Shown: in pieces, positions 34,974 to 43,480 of the stretch
Position numbering within the stretch: position 1 is the first letter of the stretch
Layout: each line of letters opens with the position of its first letter
NCBI GenBank assembly: GCA_002418285.1
Contig: DIDT01000063.1
Span: forward strand, 1 to 64,000
Length of the DNA stretch: 64,000 nt
Origin: Phycisphaerales bacterium UBA5793
Lineage (GTDB): Bacteria; Planctomycetota; Phycisphaerae; Phycisphaerales; UBA5793
Reading direction: 5' to 3'
Translations under genes and position numbers: made by a program
The notes under the pieces: generated by a model
The model's database searches: none
What the model was told of the DNA's origin: nothing
The model's input: the letters and a program-made list of their open reading frames with translations, nothing else

Positions 34974-36119
34974 CTACAGGCGCTGCCCGGGGGTTTCCGC
35001 GGGATAGCTCTTCCCCGCATGGCAGCCGCTGCAGGTCGCGGGATGATCGGCCCGGCTGTCCACGTGGCATCGCGCGCAATCAAACATCGCGTGGCTGCCG
35101 ATCAGTGGAACACCCGTAATGCTGTGGTCGAAGTTCTTGGCATTCAATCCGCCGTGACACGAGCGGCAATTGGACGAAGGCGTCAGGAACGTTTCCACCC
35201 GTCCGTGGCAGGCGACACAGGAGACGCCGTCGTGCCGCGGCTGCAGATCCCAACCGGTCACCCTGGCATGATCAAACTCCGGACGCGATTGCTGATCGTG
35301 GCAGAAGTTGCACTGATTCGTGGCATGGCACGAGCGACACGATGACATTCGATTGACCGGATCGCGTGTCGGTGCCACGCCATTTCCATCGTGACAGCGT
35401 GCACAGGAGCCGGCCTGGTGGCAATCAACACATTTCAGATCAAACGACTGAGCATGATCCAGATGGTGGAAGCTCACCAAGGGCGCGGGCTGATACGCCG
35501 TCTGGTAGACATAGACATGCGCCGGTTCGATTCGCGGATGGGGCGTCAGGATGATGTCGCTCGGATCGACGGCATGCGCGATATCCGTTCTTGCCGTTTG
35601 CTCGCGATGGCAGTAGCCGCATGCATTCTCATGGCTCCAGTCACGATGGCAACCAAGGCACTGGCGATGGTACGCTCCCTTGAGGCTCGGCTGGCTGAGT
35701 GAGCCGCCGTTGCGCTCCACGGAGTGACACTCACGACAGGCCTTGACCTGCTCGCCAGGCGCCATGTTGTGATGGCAATTCGCGCAGCCGCCTGTGATCT
35801 CTGACATGTTGGCGTGAACACGATGATCGAACTCCACCGGGCTGTAGTGTTGCGCCAGTTGGTTAATGAGAACGATGTCAGGTTCATGGCCCGTTGGAGT
35901 CGTTGTCGCAGAAGGCTCAGCCGCCACTACCTGGCTGAACAGACTTCGCGTCGGCAGCGCCTCGGCAGTGCTGCGGCCGTCGTCGTGACACTGGCGGCAC
36001 TCCGCAAACGGTAACCGCCGCCAGCGAGTGAGAGACGGAGAGCTCTCATCAGGACCCATCAGGAAACCCGCAGACACAGCTGCAGTACCAAGTGAAATGG
36101 CCATGAGCAGCGCTTTCAT
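34974..36119 (-). CDS. Thirteen-haem periplasmic cytochrome c
   Basis: A 381-residue exported cytochrome with thirteen CXXCH motifs, at residues 41, 112, 128, 154, 167, 230, 239, 261, 270, 301, 318, 348 and 363. The N-terminal helix (ALLMAISLGTAAVSAGFLMG) is a signal or anchor. The FDHRVHANM segment followed by CANCHH is the class III/Hmc-type start, with His residues that serve as distal ligands (FDH, FHHLDH, EFDH, NFDH). The next genes encode HybB/NrfD and HybA-like proteins, so it is the periplasmic subunit of a quinol-linked Hmc/Qrc-like complex. It converges on the operon ending at 34861 and overlaps the upstream gene by 4 nt. Confidence 0.95.
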   Translation of the reverse strand: MKALLMAISLGTAAVSAGFLMGPDESSPSLTRWRRLPFAECRQCHDDGRSTAEALPTRSLFSQVVAAEPSATTTPTGHEPDIVLINQLAQHYSPVEFDHRVHANMSEITGGCANCHHNMAPGEQVKACRECHSVERNGGSLSQPSLKGAYHRQCLGCHRDWSHENACGYCHREQTARTDIAHAVDPSDIILTPHPRIEPAHVYVYQTAYQPAPLVSFHHLDHAQSFDLKCVDCHQAGSCARCHDGNGVAPTRDPVNRMSSCRSCHATNQCNFCHDQQSRPEFDHARVTGWDLQPRHDGVSCVACHGRVETFLTPSSNCRSCHGGLNAKNFDHSITGVPLIGSHAMFDCARCHVDSRADHPATCSGCHAGKSYPAETPGQRL

Positions 36120-37330
36120 GCCTGCACCTCCTCCAGCCGCTCGATCACCGGGAAGTTCAGTACGATGAACCGGTAGATGAGCACGATCATCGCAATGAAC
36201 CCGGCCGTTACGGCAAACTCGGTGAACGCCGGGAAGTACGAATCAGACTGAATCGTCGGCGTGTAGGCCAGCAGGAAGACATCCAGCCTGTTCATCACTA
36301 CACCGAGAATGACCAGCGAAGCCGCCGTCAACAGGCCGCGCGGGGTGTGACGCCATCGATCGTTCATCAGGATGGCAAACGGCAGGGCCACGCCCATGCC
36401 AAACTCGATCACGAACAGGAGGCTCGCTACGGAACCGTCGAAGAGATAGACATACGCGCCGCGATTGAGCAGATCGATCACTTTGGCGATGGTGTAGATG
36501 CCCAGAAGCACCGGAATGAACCGCGCCAACTTCGCCAGGATCGCCTTCTCCGGCTCCAACCGAAACGATCGAGATGCCAGCAGCGACTCGAAAATCACCA
36601 TGGCGAACCCGACCGCAAACGCGGAGAGCAGGAAGAACATCGGCAGCATTGGGGTCTGCCAGAGCGGGTGCAGCTTGGCGCCCGCAATCACCATCAGCGT
36701 TCCCAGCGAGGACTGGTGCATGCACGAGAGCACGACACCGAGGATGATGAAGATCGTCATGACGCGAGCCAGCCCGGCATCGAGCAGCCGAAGCAACCGA
36801 TCAACAGGGCGATTCAAGAACGCGAGCGGCTCCGGGAGATGAGCCCTTCCGATGAACCGCTCGCACACGATGGGCAGGAACTCGATGTAAAGTACGGTGA
36901 CATACGTCATCACGCAGATGGCGACTTCGAACAGCACCGAGTTGCCCTGCCACATTTGCGGCAGCATCACGTGCCACATCGCCCAGAATCGGCCCAGGTC
37001 GGTCATCACCCCCAGAGCGACAAACGTGTAGCCGATCATCGCTGTGAGCAGCGCCGGGCGCACGAGGGGATGAAACTCCTCGCGGTTCGTCAGATGCGCC
37101 ACGAATGCGGTTGTAAACCCCCCCGCGGCCAAGGCAACACCACACGCCACGTCGATCGCGATCCACAATCCCCATGGATATCCGTTGCTGAGGTTGGTCA
37201 CAGCGCCGAGGCCGAGTACGAAGCGCGCGGCCAGCGCCAGCATACCGACCATGGCAATGGCGCTGACAACCCACACGCCCCGGGTAAAGAAGCGAGGCCG
37301 ATTCTGCGAGATGGAGAGTTGGAGTGTCAT
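36116..37330 (-). CDS. HybB/NrfD-family integral membrane subunit
   Basis: A 404-residue, about ten-helix membrane protein of the HybB/HmcC/PsrC branch of the NrfD superfamily, which exchanges electrons or protons with the quinone pool. NGYPWGLWIAIDVACGVALAAGG (about residues 48-70; split across two helices) and the His residues in SCMHQSSLGTLMV are typical of HybB. No cofactor-binding motif is expected. It is 4-nt overlapped on both sides (ATGA) by the cytochrome and the HybA-like genes, so the three are one complex. Longer than NrfD proper (about 318 residues). Confidence 0.93.
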   Translation of the reverse strand: MTLQLSISQNRPRFFTRGVWVVSAIAMVGMLALAARFVLGLGAVTNLSNGYPWGLWIAIDVACGVALAAGGFTTAFVAHLTNREEFHPLVRPALLTAMIGYTFVALGVMTDLGRFWAMWHVMLPQMWQGNSVLFEVAICVMTYVTVLYIEFLPIVCERFIGRAHLPEPLAFLNRPVDRLLRLLDAGLARVMTIFIILGVVLSCMHQSSLGTLMVIAGAKLHPLWQTPMLPMFFLLSAFAVGFAMVIFESLLASRSFRLEPEKAILAKLARFIPVLLGIYTIAKVIDLLNRGAYVYLFDGSVASLLFVIEFGMGVALPFAILMNDRWRHTPRGLLTAASLVILGVVMNRLDVFLLAYTPTIQSDSYFPAFTEFAVTAGFIAMIVLIYRFIVLNFPVIERLEEVQA

Positions 37331-38298
37331 GGAGTCACCTTCGCCGAGTGCGAGAGTTTTCCAATCGCGCCCAGGAGCCCGAAGAGCATCACCGGAGCGG
37401 CGAATCCCTTGAAGATGCCGTGTTGAATCGTCTCGGTGAGTTGGGCCGGACTGCTCGGTCCCAGCGCCGGGAAGCCCAGCTCCGCAAATGGCCGATCGGC
37501 GAGGTAGAGCCAGGACGTACCCCCGCCTTCATGCTCGCCGTAGACATGGTCCACGTAGCGGTCCGGATTGCACTGAATCCGTTCGTGTGCCAGTGCAAGC
37601 AGTTCGTCGCGTCGGCCGTACGTGAGCGCCTCGACGGGGCACATGGCCACGCACGCGGGCAACTCACCGCGGCTGGTGCGCGACGGGCAGAGCTGGCACT
37701 TCTTCACTTGCGGAGTCAGCGCATTCTCATACTCGTAGGCGGCGAATTGGTACGGACACGCCACCATGCAGTAGCGACATCCAATACACCGACTCGCGTC
37801 ATAGATCACGGGACCAGATGGCGTCTTGCGCATCGCACCGACGAGGCAGGCCGAGGCACAAGCCGGATGCTCGCAGTGCATGCACTGTGACTTGACAAAC
37901 GTGGGCTTGGCCGGATCGTCGCTCAGCACGCGATTGATCACAGTCAACTGAGTCGAAGTCGGCCGGCGCTTCGATTCGAGCACCGACCGATCGTCAAACT
38001 CGTGCAGTTCGCCGTTTGGCAAACCGTTTTCATCGTTACATGCCCACTCGCACCGGCGACAGCCAATGCAGACCGTCAAATCAACCAGCACCCCTTTACG
38101 ATCGGGATCCAGAGCCTGCTTTTCCGAGCCCTTCACGACCCCGGCCGTTGCCAGGGAGGCGGCGCACACACCGGAAATCTTCACGAAGTCGCGCCGGCTC
38201 AGTGCACACCCAGACTGATCGCTCGACGCAGCAGTGCGGGGAGCGGGCTCTCGCCGGGCGGAATCGCAACTCAACTTGGTGACCTGTCGCGCCAGCAT
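37327..38298 (-). CDS. HybA/HmcB-like four-cluster [4Fe-4S] protein with Tat signal
   Basis: A 323-residue periplasmic electron-transfer subunit. The start is the ATG at 38298 with AGGGAGG upstream; a TTG eight codons earlier is less likely. A Tat motif (SRRDFVKISG, near residue 34) precedes a hydrophobic stretch. Clusters: CIGCRRCEWAC (about 77-87), CMHCEHPACASAC, CIGCRYCMVACPYQF and CQLC...CVAMCPVEAL, the DMSO-reductase beta-subunit pattern. A C-terminal TM helix (APVMLFGLLGAIG) should anchor it, as in HybA. It would sit between the multihaem cytochrome and the HybB-like protein. Confidence 0.93.
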   Translation of the reverse strand: MLARQVTKLSCDSARREPAPRTAASSDQSGCALSRRDFVKISGVCAASLATAGVVKGSEKQALDPDRKGVLVDLTVCIGCRRCEWACNDENGLPNGELHEFDDRSVLESKRRPTSTQLTVINRVLSDDPAKPTFVKSQCMHCEHPACASACLVGAMRKTPSGPVIYDASRCIGCRYCMVACPYQFAAYEYENALTPQVKKCQLCPSRTSRGELPACVAMCPVEALTYGRRDELLALAHERIQCNPDRYVDHVYGEHEGGGTSWLYLADRPFAELGFPALGPSSPAQLTETIQHGIFKGFAAPVMLFGLLGAIGKLSHSAKVTP

Positions 38299-38350
38299 GG
38301 TTTCCAGCCTCCCTCTCGGCAAATGCCATCAGGCAAGCACGTCGCCCGAA

Positions 38351-39109
38351 CTACTCCGCGGTATCCAACGTCGCTGATCGCTGCGCGAACATCTTCGAAA
38401 CGCGGCCCCACGTCGCGGTGTCAATGCCGCGGTGCAGTGTTCCACCCGCGGCTTGAGATGCCAGCCCGTTTGAGCCGATTGCTCGATCCACCTCATTCTC
38501 GAACCAGGCGCGAGCCCGTCGAGTGTGCAGCAGCGAGCGACGTTCACGAATCGCGTCATCGGGGCTCAGGCGAACGGCCCAGCCTTCGCTGAATGGCAAC
38601 TCGTTCATGAGTTCCGGGTAGAGTTTCAGCACGCGATTGGACTCGCTAACCGAGCCGGACACCGGCGAAAGCACCTCGACCAGGCGATCACCATGACGCA
38701 CGCGAAACAGCGGCTGCCCCTGGGCCGCATGCGTTCCGGGCGCCGGCAACTCCACTGCTTCGACGGGTCCGACCGTTGAGAGCAGCAGATCATCGGCGCC
38801 GACCGTAACGGTTTTCTTGCCCCACCGCGCCCAGCTGTGTGCCGGGTAGAGCAGGACATCTCGCGCCAGCCGAAGACCGCGATGTTGATAGTCGATTTCA
38901 GCCTGGACCTTGAACCACTCACGGAACCGCTCGCTGATCGGATACAGCAGGACGCAAAGTAGAGCGCCCAGCACAATCGCAAGGGCCACAGCTCCGCGCA
39001 GCACGAGTCCCAGCAACGCCATGATCGGGACGGCAGCCACCACAAGGAGGCAAAGGCTTCCCTCCCATGCGATCTCCTTGACACTTGGTCTCTTCATGAT
39101 GTGTTCCAT
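38351..39109 (-). CDS. Membrane-anchored GcvH-like protein without lipoyl lysine
   Basis: A 252-residue protein. Two hydrophobic helices (about 15-60) are followed by a GcvH/lipoyl-type beta-barrel: LARDVLLYPAHSWARWG, DDLLLSTVGPVEAVELPAPG, and the hairpin RLVEVLSPVSGSVSESN. In true GcvH this hairpin reads VKxxxxxxSPVSGxVxEVN with the lipoylated Lys in ESVKA; here that position is Leu or Val, so it should not be lipoylated. It starts at the ATG at 39109 with GGAGG at a five-base spacing. It precedes the HybA-like gene by 52 nt and follows a sigma54 promoter match (39159-39174), so it is probably the first gene of the cytochrome operon. The role is unknown; it may be structural. Confidence 0.8.
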   Translation of the reverse strand: MEHIMKRPSVKEIAWEGSLCLLVVAAVPIMALLGLVLRGAVALAIVLGALLCVLLYPISERFREWFKVQAEIDYQHRGLRLARDVLLYPAHSWARWGKKTVTVGADDLLLSTVGPVEAVELPAPGTHAAQGQPLFRVRHGDRLVEVLSPVSGSVSESNRVLKLYPELMNELPFSEGWAVRLSPDDAIRERRSLLHTRRARAWFENEVDRAIGSNGLASQAAGGTLHRGIDTATWGRVSKMFAQRSATLDTAE

Positions 39110-39158
39110 GGCAACCTCCGCTCAGGGAGCCTGTAATGAGTGGCCCCGGGAAGCGTTA

Positions 39159-39174
39159 TGCAAACGGCGAGCCA
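39159..39174 (-). promoter_or_regulatory. Sigma54 promoter match upstream of the GcvH-like/cytochrome operon
   Basis: On the minus strand TGGCTC-GCCGT-TTGCA matches the sigma54 consensus TGGCAC-N5-TTGCA at all key bases (GG and GC ten bases apart). The start of transcription would be near 39148, leaving a leader of about 40 nt that includes the GGAGG before 39109. A sigma54 activator gene lies 3 kb away (42079). Confidence 0.78.
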
Positions 39175-39263
39175 CACCGGATCGGCTCTTACGAATTACC
39201 CGAAGCGACTGTTTTCGCAGCTCTTGCGCTGATCCTGAAGCTGCCGCGTGTTGATCGCAACCG

Positions 39264-39289
39264 AAGTGTTGATGAATTCCACAACACTT
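39264..39289. repeat. Perfect 8-bp inverted repeat
   Basis: AAGTGTTG (39264-39271) and CAACACTT (39282-39289) with a 10-nt spacer. It is about 22 nt downstream of the stop of the 39311 gene and 90 nt upstream of the sigma54 match. It could be a weak terminator (no T tract) or an activator-binding site. Confidence 0.45.
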
Positions 39290-39310
39290 GAGTTGAGATA
39301 TTCAGCGCGC

Positions 39311-40042
39311 TCAGTGAATGGATTCTCGCAGCAGGTGAAGGAAGCGCAGGCCGCCGATGATCTGTCGGAGGTCGGTGCCCATTTGGCCGTTGGAGACCAT
39401 CGCTTCACTCGGAGCAACTTCCAGAAGGAGTTCCTGTCCGACACGACGAAGGAAACGGCGGAAGTCCAGCCGCGCACTCTCGGTAGCCGCTGCCCTCGAT
39501 TCGAATCCCCGCAGGTCGTCAAGATCAGCCGGGCGGAGATCAACGATCCACCCATCGTCGTAGGGTGCGCGGACCAGAATCTCGGGATCTTCAGTCAGCG
39601 CGCCGTTCCACCGCGTAACGCGGGCATCGATCGGTGCCGCAAGCGACAACTGCCCGTGCTGGGTCACGATCTCACACAGAGGATGCCCCTGCTGAATGAC
39701 TCCAAGCCGAGACAGGGCTCGGAACCCCTCGGGTGCAGGCATCAACGAAGCCGCGAAGCTGTCGATGCCAAAGCGGACGATGCCGCCCGCATCAAGCGAC
39801 CTCAGCCACGTGTGACCGCGACAATACACTCGGTCTTCGGGAAAGCCCATTCGATGGTGCTTGCCATTGTGAATGGCTGCCGGACCGGTTGCACACGGGC
39901 GCGAGGCGCCGTGAAGGGCCGCATCCAAGGGACAGTGCTCGCACTCATAATTGCGATCACACAGTTTGTACGTAATCAGGCCGGCGTCCATCCACACGCA
40001 GGTCGGCTGCGATGCACGATTGTCGACCAGTTGTTCGAGCAT
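39311..40042 (-). CDS. Cys-rich GcvH-like protein without lipoyl lysine
   Basis: A 243-residue soluble protein from the ATG at 40042, which has GGAGG seven bases upstream; the ATG at 40084 would add 14 residues. The N-terminus has CVWMDAGLITYKLCDRNYE and CEHCPLD, a Cys group seen in GcvH-like proteins tied to anaerobic redox operons and sensor kinases. The GcvH barrel follows: GHTWLRSLDAGGIVRFGID, LSRLGVIQQGHPL and the hairpin QLSLAAPIDARVTRWN, where the lipoyl Lys is again missing. The C-terminus has the usual PYDDGWIVDLRP. The Cys cluster could bind metal. A strong sigma54 match lies upstream. Confidence 0.8.
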   Translation of the reverse strand: MLEQLVDNRASQPTCVWMDAGLITYKLCDRNYECEHCPLDAALHGASRPCATGPAAIHNGKHHRMGFPEDRVYCRGHTWLRSLDAGGIVRFGIDSFAASLMPAPEGFRALSRLGVIQQGHPLCEIVTQHGQLSLAAPIDARVTRWNGALTEDPEILVRAPYDDGWIVDLRPADLDDLRGFESRAAATESARLDFRRFLRRVGQELLLEVAPSEAMVSNGQMGTDLRQIIGGLRFLHLLRESIH

Positions 40043-40147
40043 GGGGCCACCTCCGGCCGCATTGGTGCTCCAACCGACTCCCATCGCACAATCGGGTTTG
40101 TTTCCCTGTACCCCGATGGTGCGACTTTCACGTGTCCACTGAAGCAG

Positions 40148-40163
40148 TGCAGATTCGGTGCCA
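40148..40163 (-). promoter_or_regulatory. Sigma54 promoter match upstream of the Cys-rich GcvH-like gene
   Basis: Minus strand TGGCAC-CGAAT-CTGCA, one base off the consensus TGGCAC-N5-TTGCA. Predicted start near 40137, about 95 nt before the ATG at 40042 (53 nt before 40084). It faces away from the divergent kinase/regulator pair at 40379. Confidence 0.8.
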
Positions 40164-40185
40164 CGCCGGTCGTAACCCGCTCAGC

Positions 40186-40221
40186 TTGCGCCGGAGGCAC
40201 ATTCGAACCCTCCGGGCGCAA
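40186..40221. promoter_or_regulatory. Inverted repeat, candidate activator site
   Basis: TTGCGCC-GGAGG (40186-40197) and CCTCC-GGGCGCAA (40209-40221) form a 12-bp inverted repeat with one unpaired base and an 11-nt spacer. It lies roughly 25-60 bp upstream of the -24 element of the sigma54 match at 40148-40163, between the divergent genes, so it could be the binding site of the regulator encoded at 42079. It also overlaps no gene. Confidence 0.5.
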
Positions 40222-40378
40222 TCGGCCACCTACCGGAACACCCTCAAAAGCTCTATTCGCGCTGAGAAATGCAACGCGTTGTGGTGTTCCTATGCGCGCG
40301 AATTGCGGATTGCACTTGACTTTCAGTTACAGTTGAATCTGGGCCGGTGGACCTCCTCTGTTTCGGAAGGTCGGCGGG

Positions 40379-42058
40379 ATGAGAAAGCGCATCAACGCCC
40401 TGCTCGGTTCGCTTGAGATCCGTTTGCTGGTCCCACTGTCAATCGCGGTCGGACTCATACTGGCCCTTCACGCCGTCCTTAGCTTCCAATCAACCAAAGA
40501 GCACTTTCTGAATCTGGTTCACGACGAAGTTGTCCGCTCCAGCGATCTCATTCGACGCGCCACGCACGATGGCATGCTCCTCAACCGCCTCGACGAAGTG
40601 CAGGCCACCATCAAGCGCCTGGCCGAAGCGCCCGAGGTTGCGGCGATCCGCGTCTACGACAAGAAGGGCTCCATTGTGCTCTCGGCGCGTGACTCCGAGT
40701 ATGGACAGAACATCGCGCTCGACTCGGATACGTGCCAGAGCTGTCACGGCAACGGAGTGACTCGCAACGACGCCGTTCTCGAGCGCAGCAGTCTGACCCA
40801 GTCGCCCGGCGGTCCGGAAGTCCTGCGTCACCTCATCGTCATTGAAAACGAGCCGGCCTGCGCGATTGCGGAGTGCCATTTCCATCCTGCAGATCGTCGG
40901 GTACTTGGCGTGCTCGATGTGGAGATGTCGATGGCCCCGCTCGAAGCAGCCATCCAGACTTCCAAGAGACAACTCCTCACGACGACGATCGGTTTGATTC
41001 TCATCAGCGGCCTGGTCGCCGCGCTCTTTGTCCGGCGAGTTGTTCACCGTCCGACTCAGCTGTTGTACGAAGGCACGCAGCGCATCGCCGCCGGAGATCT
41101 TGAAACACGTATCGAGGTACACGGCGAGCATGAACTGGCCCGCCTGGCGGATGCGTTCAATGGCATGGTCGCTGAATTGCGCCACGCGCGTCAGGAAGTC
41201 ACAGAATGGTCGAACAAACTGGAAGACAAGGTCGCCCAGAAGAGCGATGAACTCCAACGGGCGCAGCGGCAGGTGCTGCACATGGAGAAGATGGCCTCAC
41301 TGGGAAAGCTGTCTGCGACCGTCGCTCATGAACTGAACAACCCGCTCGGCGGCATCCTGACCTATGCCCGCCTCGTCAAGCGCGAACTCGCCGATCAGGC
41401 GCTCGATCCGCAAATCCGAGCCGAACTCGATCGCTACCTGAGCGTGATCGACAAGGAGTGCAGTCGATGCGGCTCCATCGTCCACAATCTGCTGACCTTC
41501 GCGCGACGCACCGGGGCGGAGATGGCTCGCATCAATCTGAACGAAATTGTCGAACGCAGCCTGATGCTCATCCGCCATCACCTCGAGATTCGAAACGTGC
41601 AGCTCAGCTGCGAGTTGCTCGGGGAAGACCCGATGATCATTGCGGATCCCGGTCAGATCGAGCAGGCACTGATCGCGATCTTTGTCAATGCCGTCGAGGC
41701 CATGCAGGATTCGCAAGCCAAGGAGAATTCGCTGTTCGTCCAACTGACCGGCCGGCCCGACGACGTTGAGATCCTCATTCGCGACACGGGAATGGGGATC
41801 CATCCCCGCGATTTGCCTCACATCTTCGAGCCCTTCTTCTCGACCAAGGGAAAGCAGGAGAGTGGTGTGGGACTTGGCTTGGCGGTTGTGTATGGCATTG
41901 TCAATCGACACGGCGGGCAGATCGAAGTCACGTCGGTGCAGGGCGAGGGAACGACTTTCCGCATCCGACTTCCACGAAAACCGAACGAGCCCCACAACGC
42001 GCACGAGGGTCAGGATCGGGCGGATGAGATCCTCGGGACGGTCACGGTCAGACAGTAA
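40379..42058 (+). CDS. Membrane histidine kinase with periplasmic c-type haem motifs
   Basis: A 559-residue sensor kinase. TM1 at about 15-35; a periplasmic domain to about 200 with a c-type haem motif CQSCH (residues 119-123) and a second C-x4-CH motif (C161 ... C166-H167); TM2 at about 201-220; HAMP (about 218-270); coiled coil; HisKA box SLGKLSATVAHELNNPLGG with the phospho-His at residue 317; HATPase with DTGMGI and GVGLGLAVVYGIV. The haem motif implies redox, oxygen or NO sensing outside the inner membrane. It is followed after 20 nt by its response regulator and probably controls the neighbouring cytochrome and GcvH-like genes. Confidence 0.93.
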   Translation: MRKRINALLGSLEIRLLVPLSIAVGLILALHAVLSFQSTKEHFLNLVHDEVVRSSDLIRRATHDGMLLNRLDEVQATIKRLAEAPEVAAIRVYDKKGSIVLSARDSEYGQNIALDSDTCQSCHGNGVTRNDAVLERSSLTQSPGGPEVLRHLIVIENEPACAIAECHFHPADRRVLGVLDVEMSMAPLEAAIQTSKRQLLTTTIGLILISGLVAALFVRRVVHRPTQLLYEGTQRIAAGDLETRIEVHGEHELARLADAFNGMVAELRHARQEVTEWSNKLEDKVAQKSDELQRAQRQVLHMEKMASLGKLSATVAHELNNPLGGILTYARLVKRELADQALDPQIRAELDRYLSVIDKECSRCGSIVHNLLTFARRTGAEMARINLNEIVERSLMLIRHHLEIRNVQLSCELLGEDPMIIADPGQIEQALIAIFVNAVEAMQDSQAKENSLFVQLTGRPDDVEILIRDTGMGIHPRDLPHIFEPFFSTKGKQESGVGLGLAVVYGIVNRHGGQIEVTSVQGEGTTFRIRLPRKPNEPHNAHEGQDRADEILGTVTVRQ

Positions 42059-42078
42059 ATGGGGAGGCATGCCACGCT

Positions 42079-43458
42079 ATGGACCACAGCAGGAAACAGG
42101 ACGGCCCGCCCATGTCCACCGATAAGAACAGCATCCTCGTCGTTGACGATGAGTTCTCGATTCGCGACTCACTCCACAACTGGTTCCGCAAAGACGGCTA
42201 TTCCGTCCGCGCTGTCGAAAACGCGGCCGACGCCATCAAGGCACTTGAACTCGAACCGGTTGACGTCGCGATCGTGGACATCAAGATGCCCGGGATGGAC
42301 GGCATGGAACTGCAGCGGCGCATCCATGAGTCGAATCCAAAGACAGCAGTCATCATGATCACCGCGTTCGCCACCGTCGAGACCGCCGTCCAGGCGCTCA
42401 AGCAGGGTGCATTCGATTATGTGACCAAGCCAATCGACCCCGACGAACTCAGCCATCTCGTGCGTCGTGCCGTCGATCAGCAGCGACTCGAAAAAGAGAA
42501 CGTCCAGCTCCGCGAAACGATCGACGAACTGGTAGCGGTCGACGCCATCGTTGGCGAGAGCCCCGCGATCCGCAAGGTGATGGAACTCGTCCAGCACGTC
42601 GCCCCCACCGACGTCACGGTGCTCATTCAGGGCGAGAGCGGAACTGGAAAGGAACTCATCGCCCGTGCGATCCACGCCAACAGCAAGCGTCGGTACCTTC
42701 CGATCGTGGCCGTCAACTGCGGCGCCATTGCAGAGAACCTGCTCGAGAGCGAGTTGTTCGGGCATGAAAAGGGCGCGTTCACTGGCGCCGACCGAAAACG
42801 CCGCGGCAAGATCGAGATGGCTCAGGGCGGCACACTCTTTCTTGACGAAATCGGCGCCATCAGTTCCAAGATGCAGATCGAACTCCTGCGCGCCCTCGAA
42901 ACCAAGGAGTTTCATCGCGTCGGTGGCATGGAGACCGTTCACGTCGATTTCCGAGTTATCTGCGCCACCAACGAGAACCTCGAGGACGCAGTCAAGGAAG
43001 GACGGTTTCGCGAGGACTTCTTCTACCGCATCAACGTCTTCACCATTGAAGCCCCGCCGCTGCGCGCCCGCGCCTCCGACATTCCCCTGCTCGCCCGGCA
43101 CTTCCTCCACCGCTTCGCCCAGCAGATGGACAAGCACATCACCGAGATCAGCCCCGACGCGATGAAACTGCTCATCGAATACGACTGGCCCGGCAACGTG
43201 CGCGAACTCTCAAACGCCATCGAACGAGCGATGGTCGTTGGCAAACCCCCGGCCATCCAGGCGAGCGACTTCCCGCTCCGCCCCCCACGGGAAGCGGCTG
43301 CCGGCAACGGCTCAGCGCCCCTTGAGCAGGTCGAGCGCCGACACATTGCAGACGTCCTGCAGCGCACCGACTGGAACATCACCCAGGCCGCCCGAATCCT
43401 GGAGATCGACCGCGTCACCGTTTACAACAAGATCAAGAAATACGGCCTGCGACAGTGA
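42079..43458 (+). CDS. NtrC-family sigma54-dependent response regulator
   Basis: Activator for sigma54 promoters. Receiver domain with phospho-acceptor Asp in VAIVDIKMPGMDG (residue 67 from this start) and KPIDPDEL; AAA+ domain with Walker A GESGTGKE, the sigma54-contact loop GAFTGA in ELFGHEKGAFTGADRK, Walker B GGTLFLDEIG and the R-finger region REDFFYRINV; a Fis-type helix-turn-helix at the end (NITQAARILEIDRVTVYNKI). 459 residues from 42079; the ATG at 42112 is an equally good start. The paired kinase senses through haem; the sigma54 matches at 39159 and 40148 are likely targets. Confidence 0.95.
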   Translation: MDHSRKQDGPPMSTDKNSILVVDDEFSIRDSLHNWFRKDGYSVRAVENAADAIKALELEPVDVAIVDIKMPGMDGMELQRRIHESNPKTAVIMITAFATVETAVQALKQGAFDYVTKPIDPDELSHLVRRAVDQQRLEKENVQLRETIDELVAVDAIVGESPAIRKVMELVQHVAPTDVTVLIQGESGTGKELIARAIHANSKRRYLPIVAVNCGAIAENLLESELFGHEKGAFTGADRKRRGKIEMAQGGTLFLDEIGAISSKMQIELLRALETKEFHRVGGMETVHVDFRVICATNENLEDAVKEGRFREDFFYRINVFTIEAPPLRARASDIPLLARHFLHRFAQQMDKHITEISPDAMKLLIEYDWPGNVRELSNAIERAMVVGKPPAIQASDFPLRPPREAAAGNGSAPLEQVERRHIADVLQRTDWNITQAARILEIDRVTVYNKIKKYGLRQ

Positions 43459-43480
43459 TCGCGCCTGCAACGTCATGCAA

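Noticed and set aside
39264..39289. Intrinsic terminator after the Cys-rich GcvH-like gene
   Set aside because: The hairpin is perfect but short and is not followed by a U tract, so it is listed only as a repeat.
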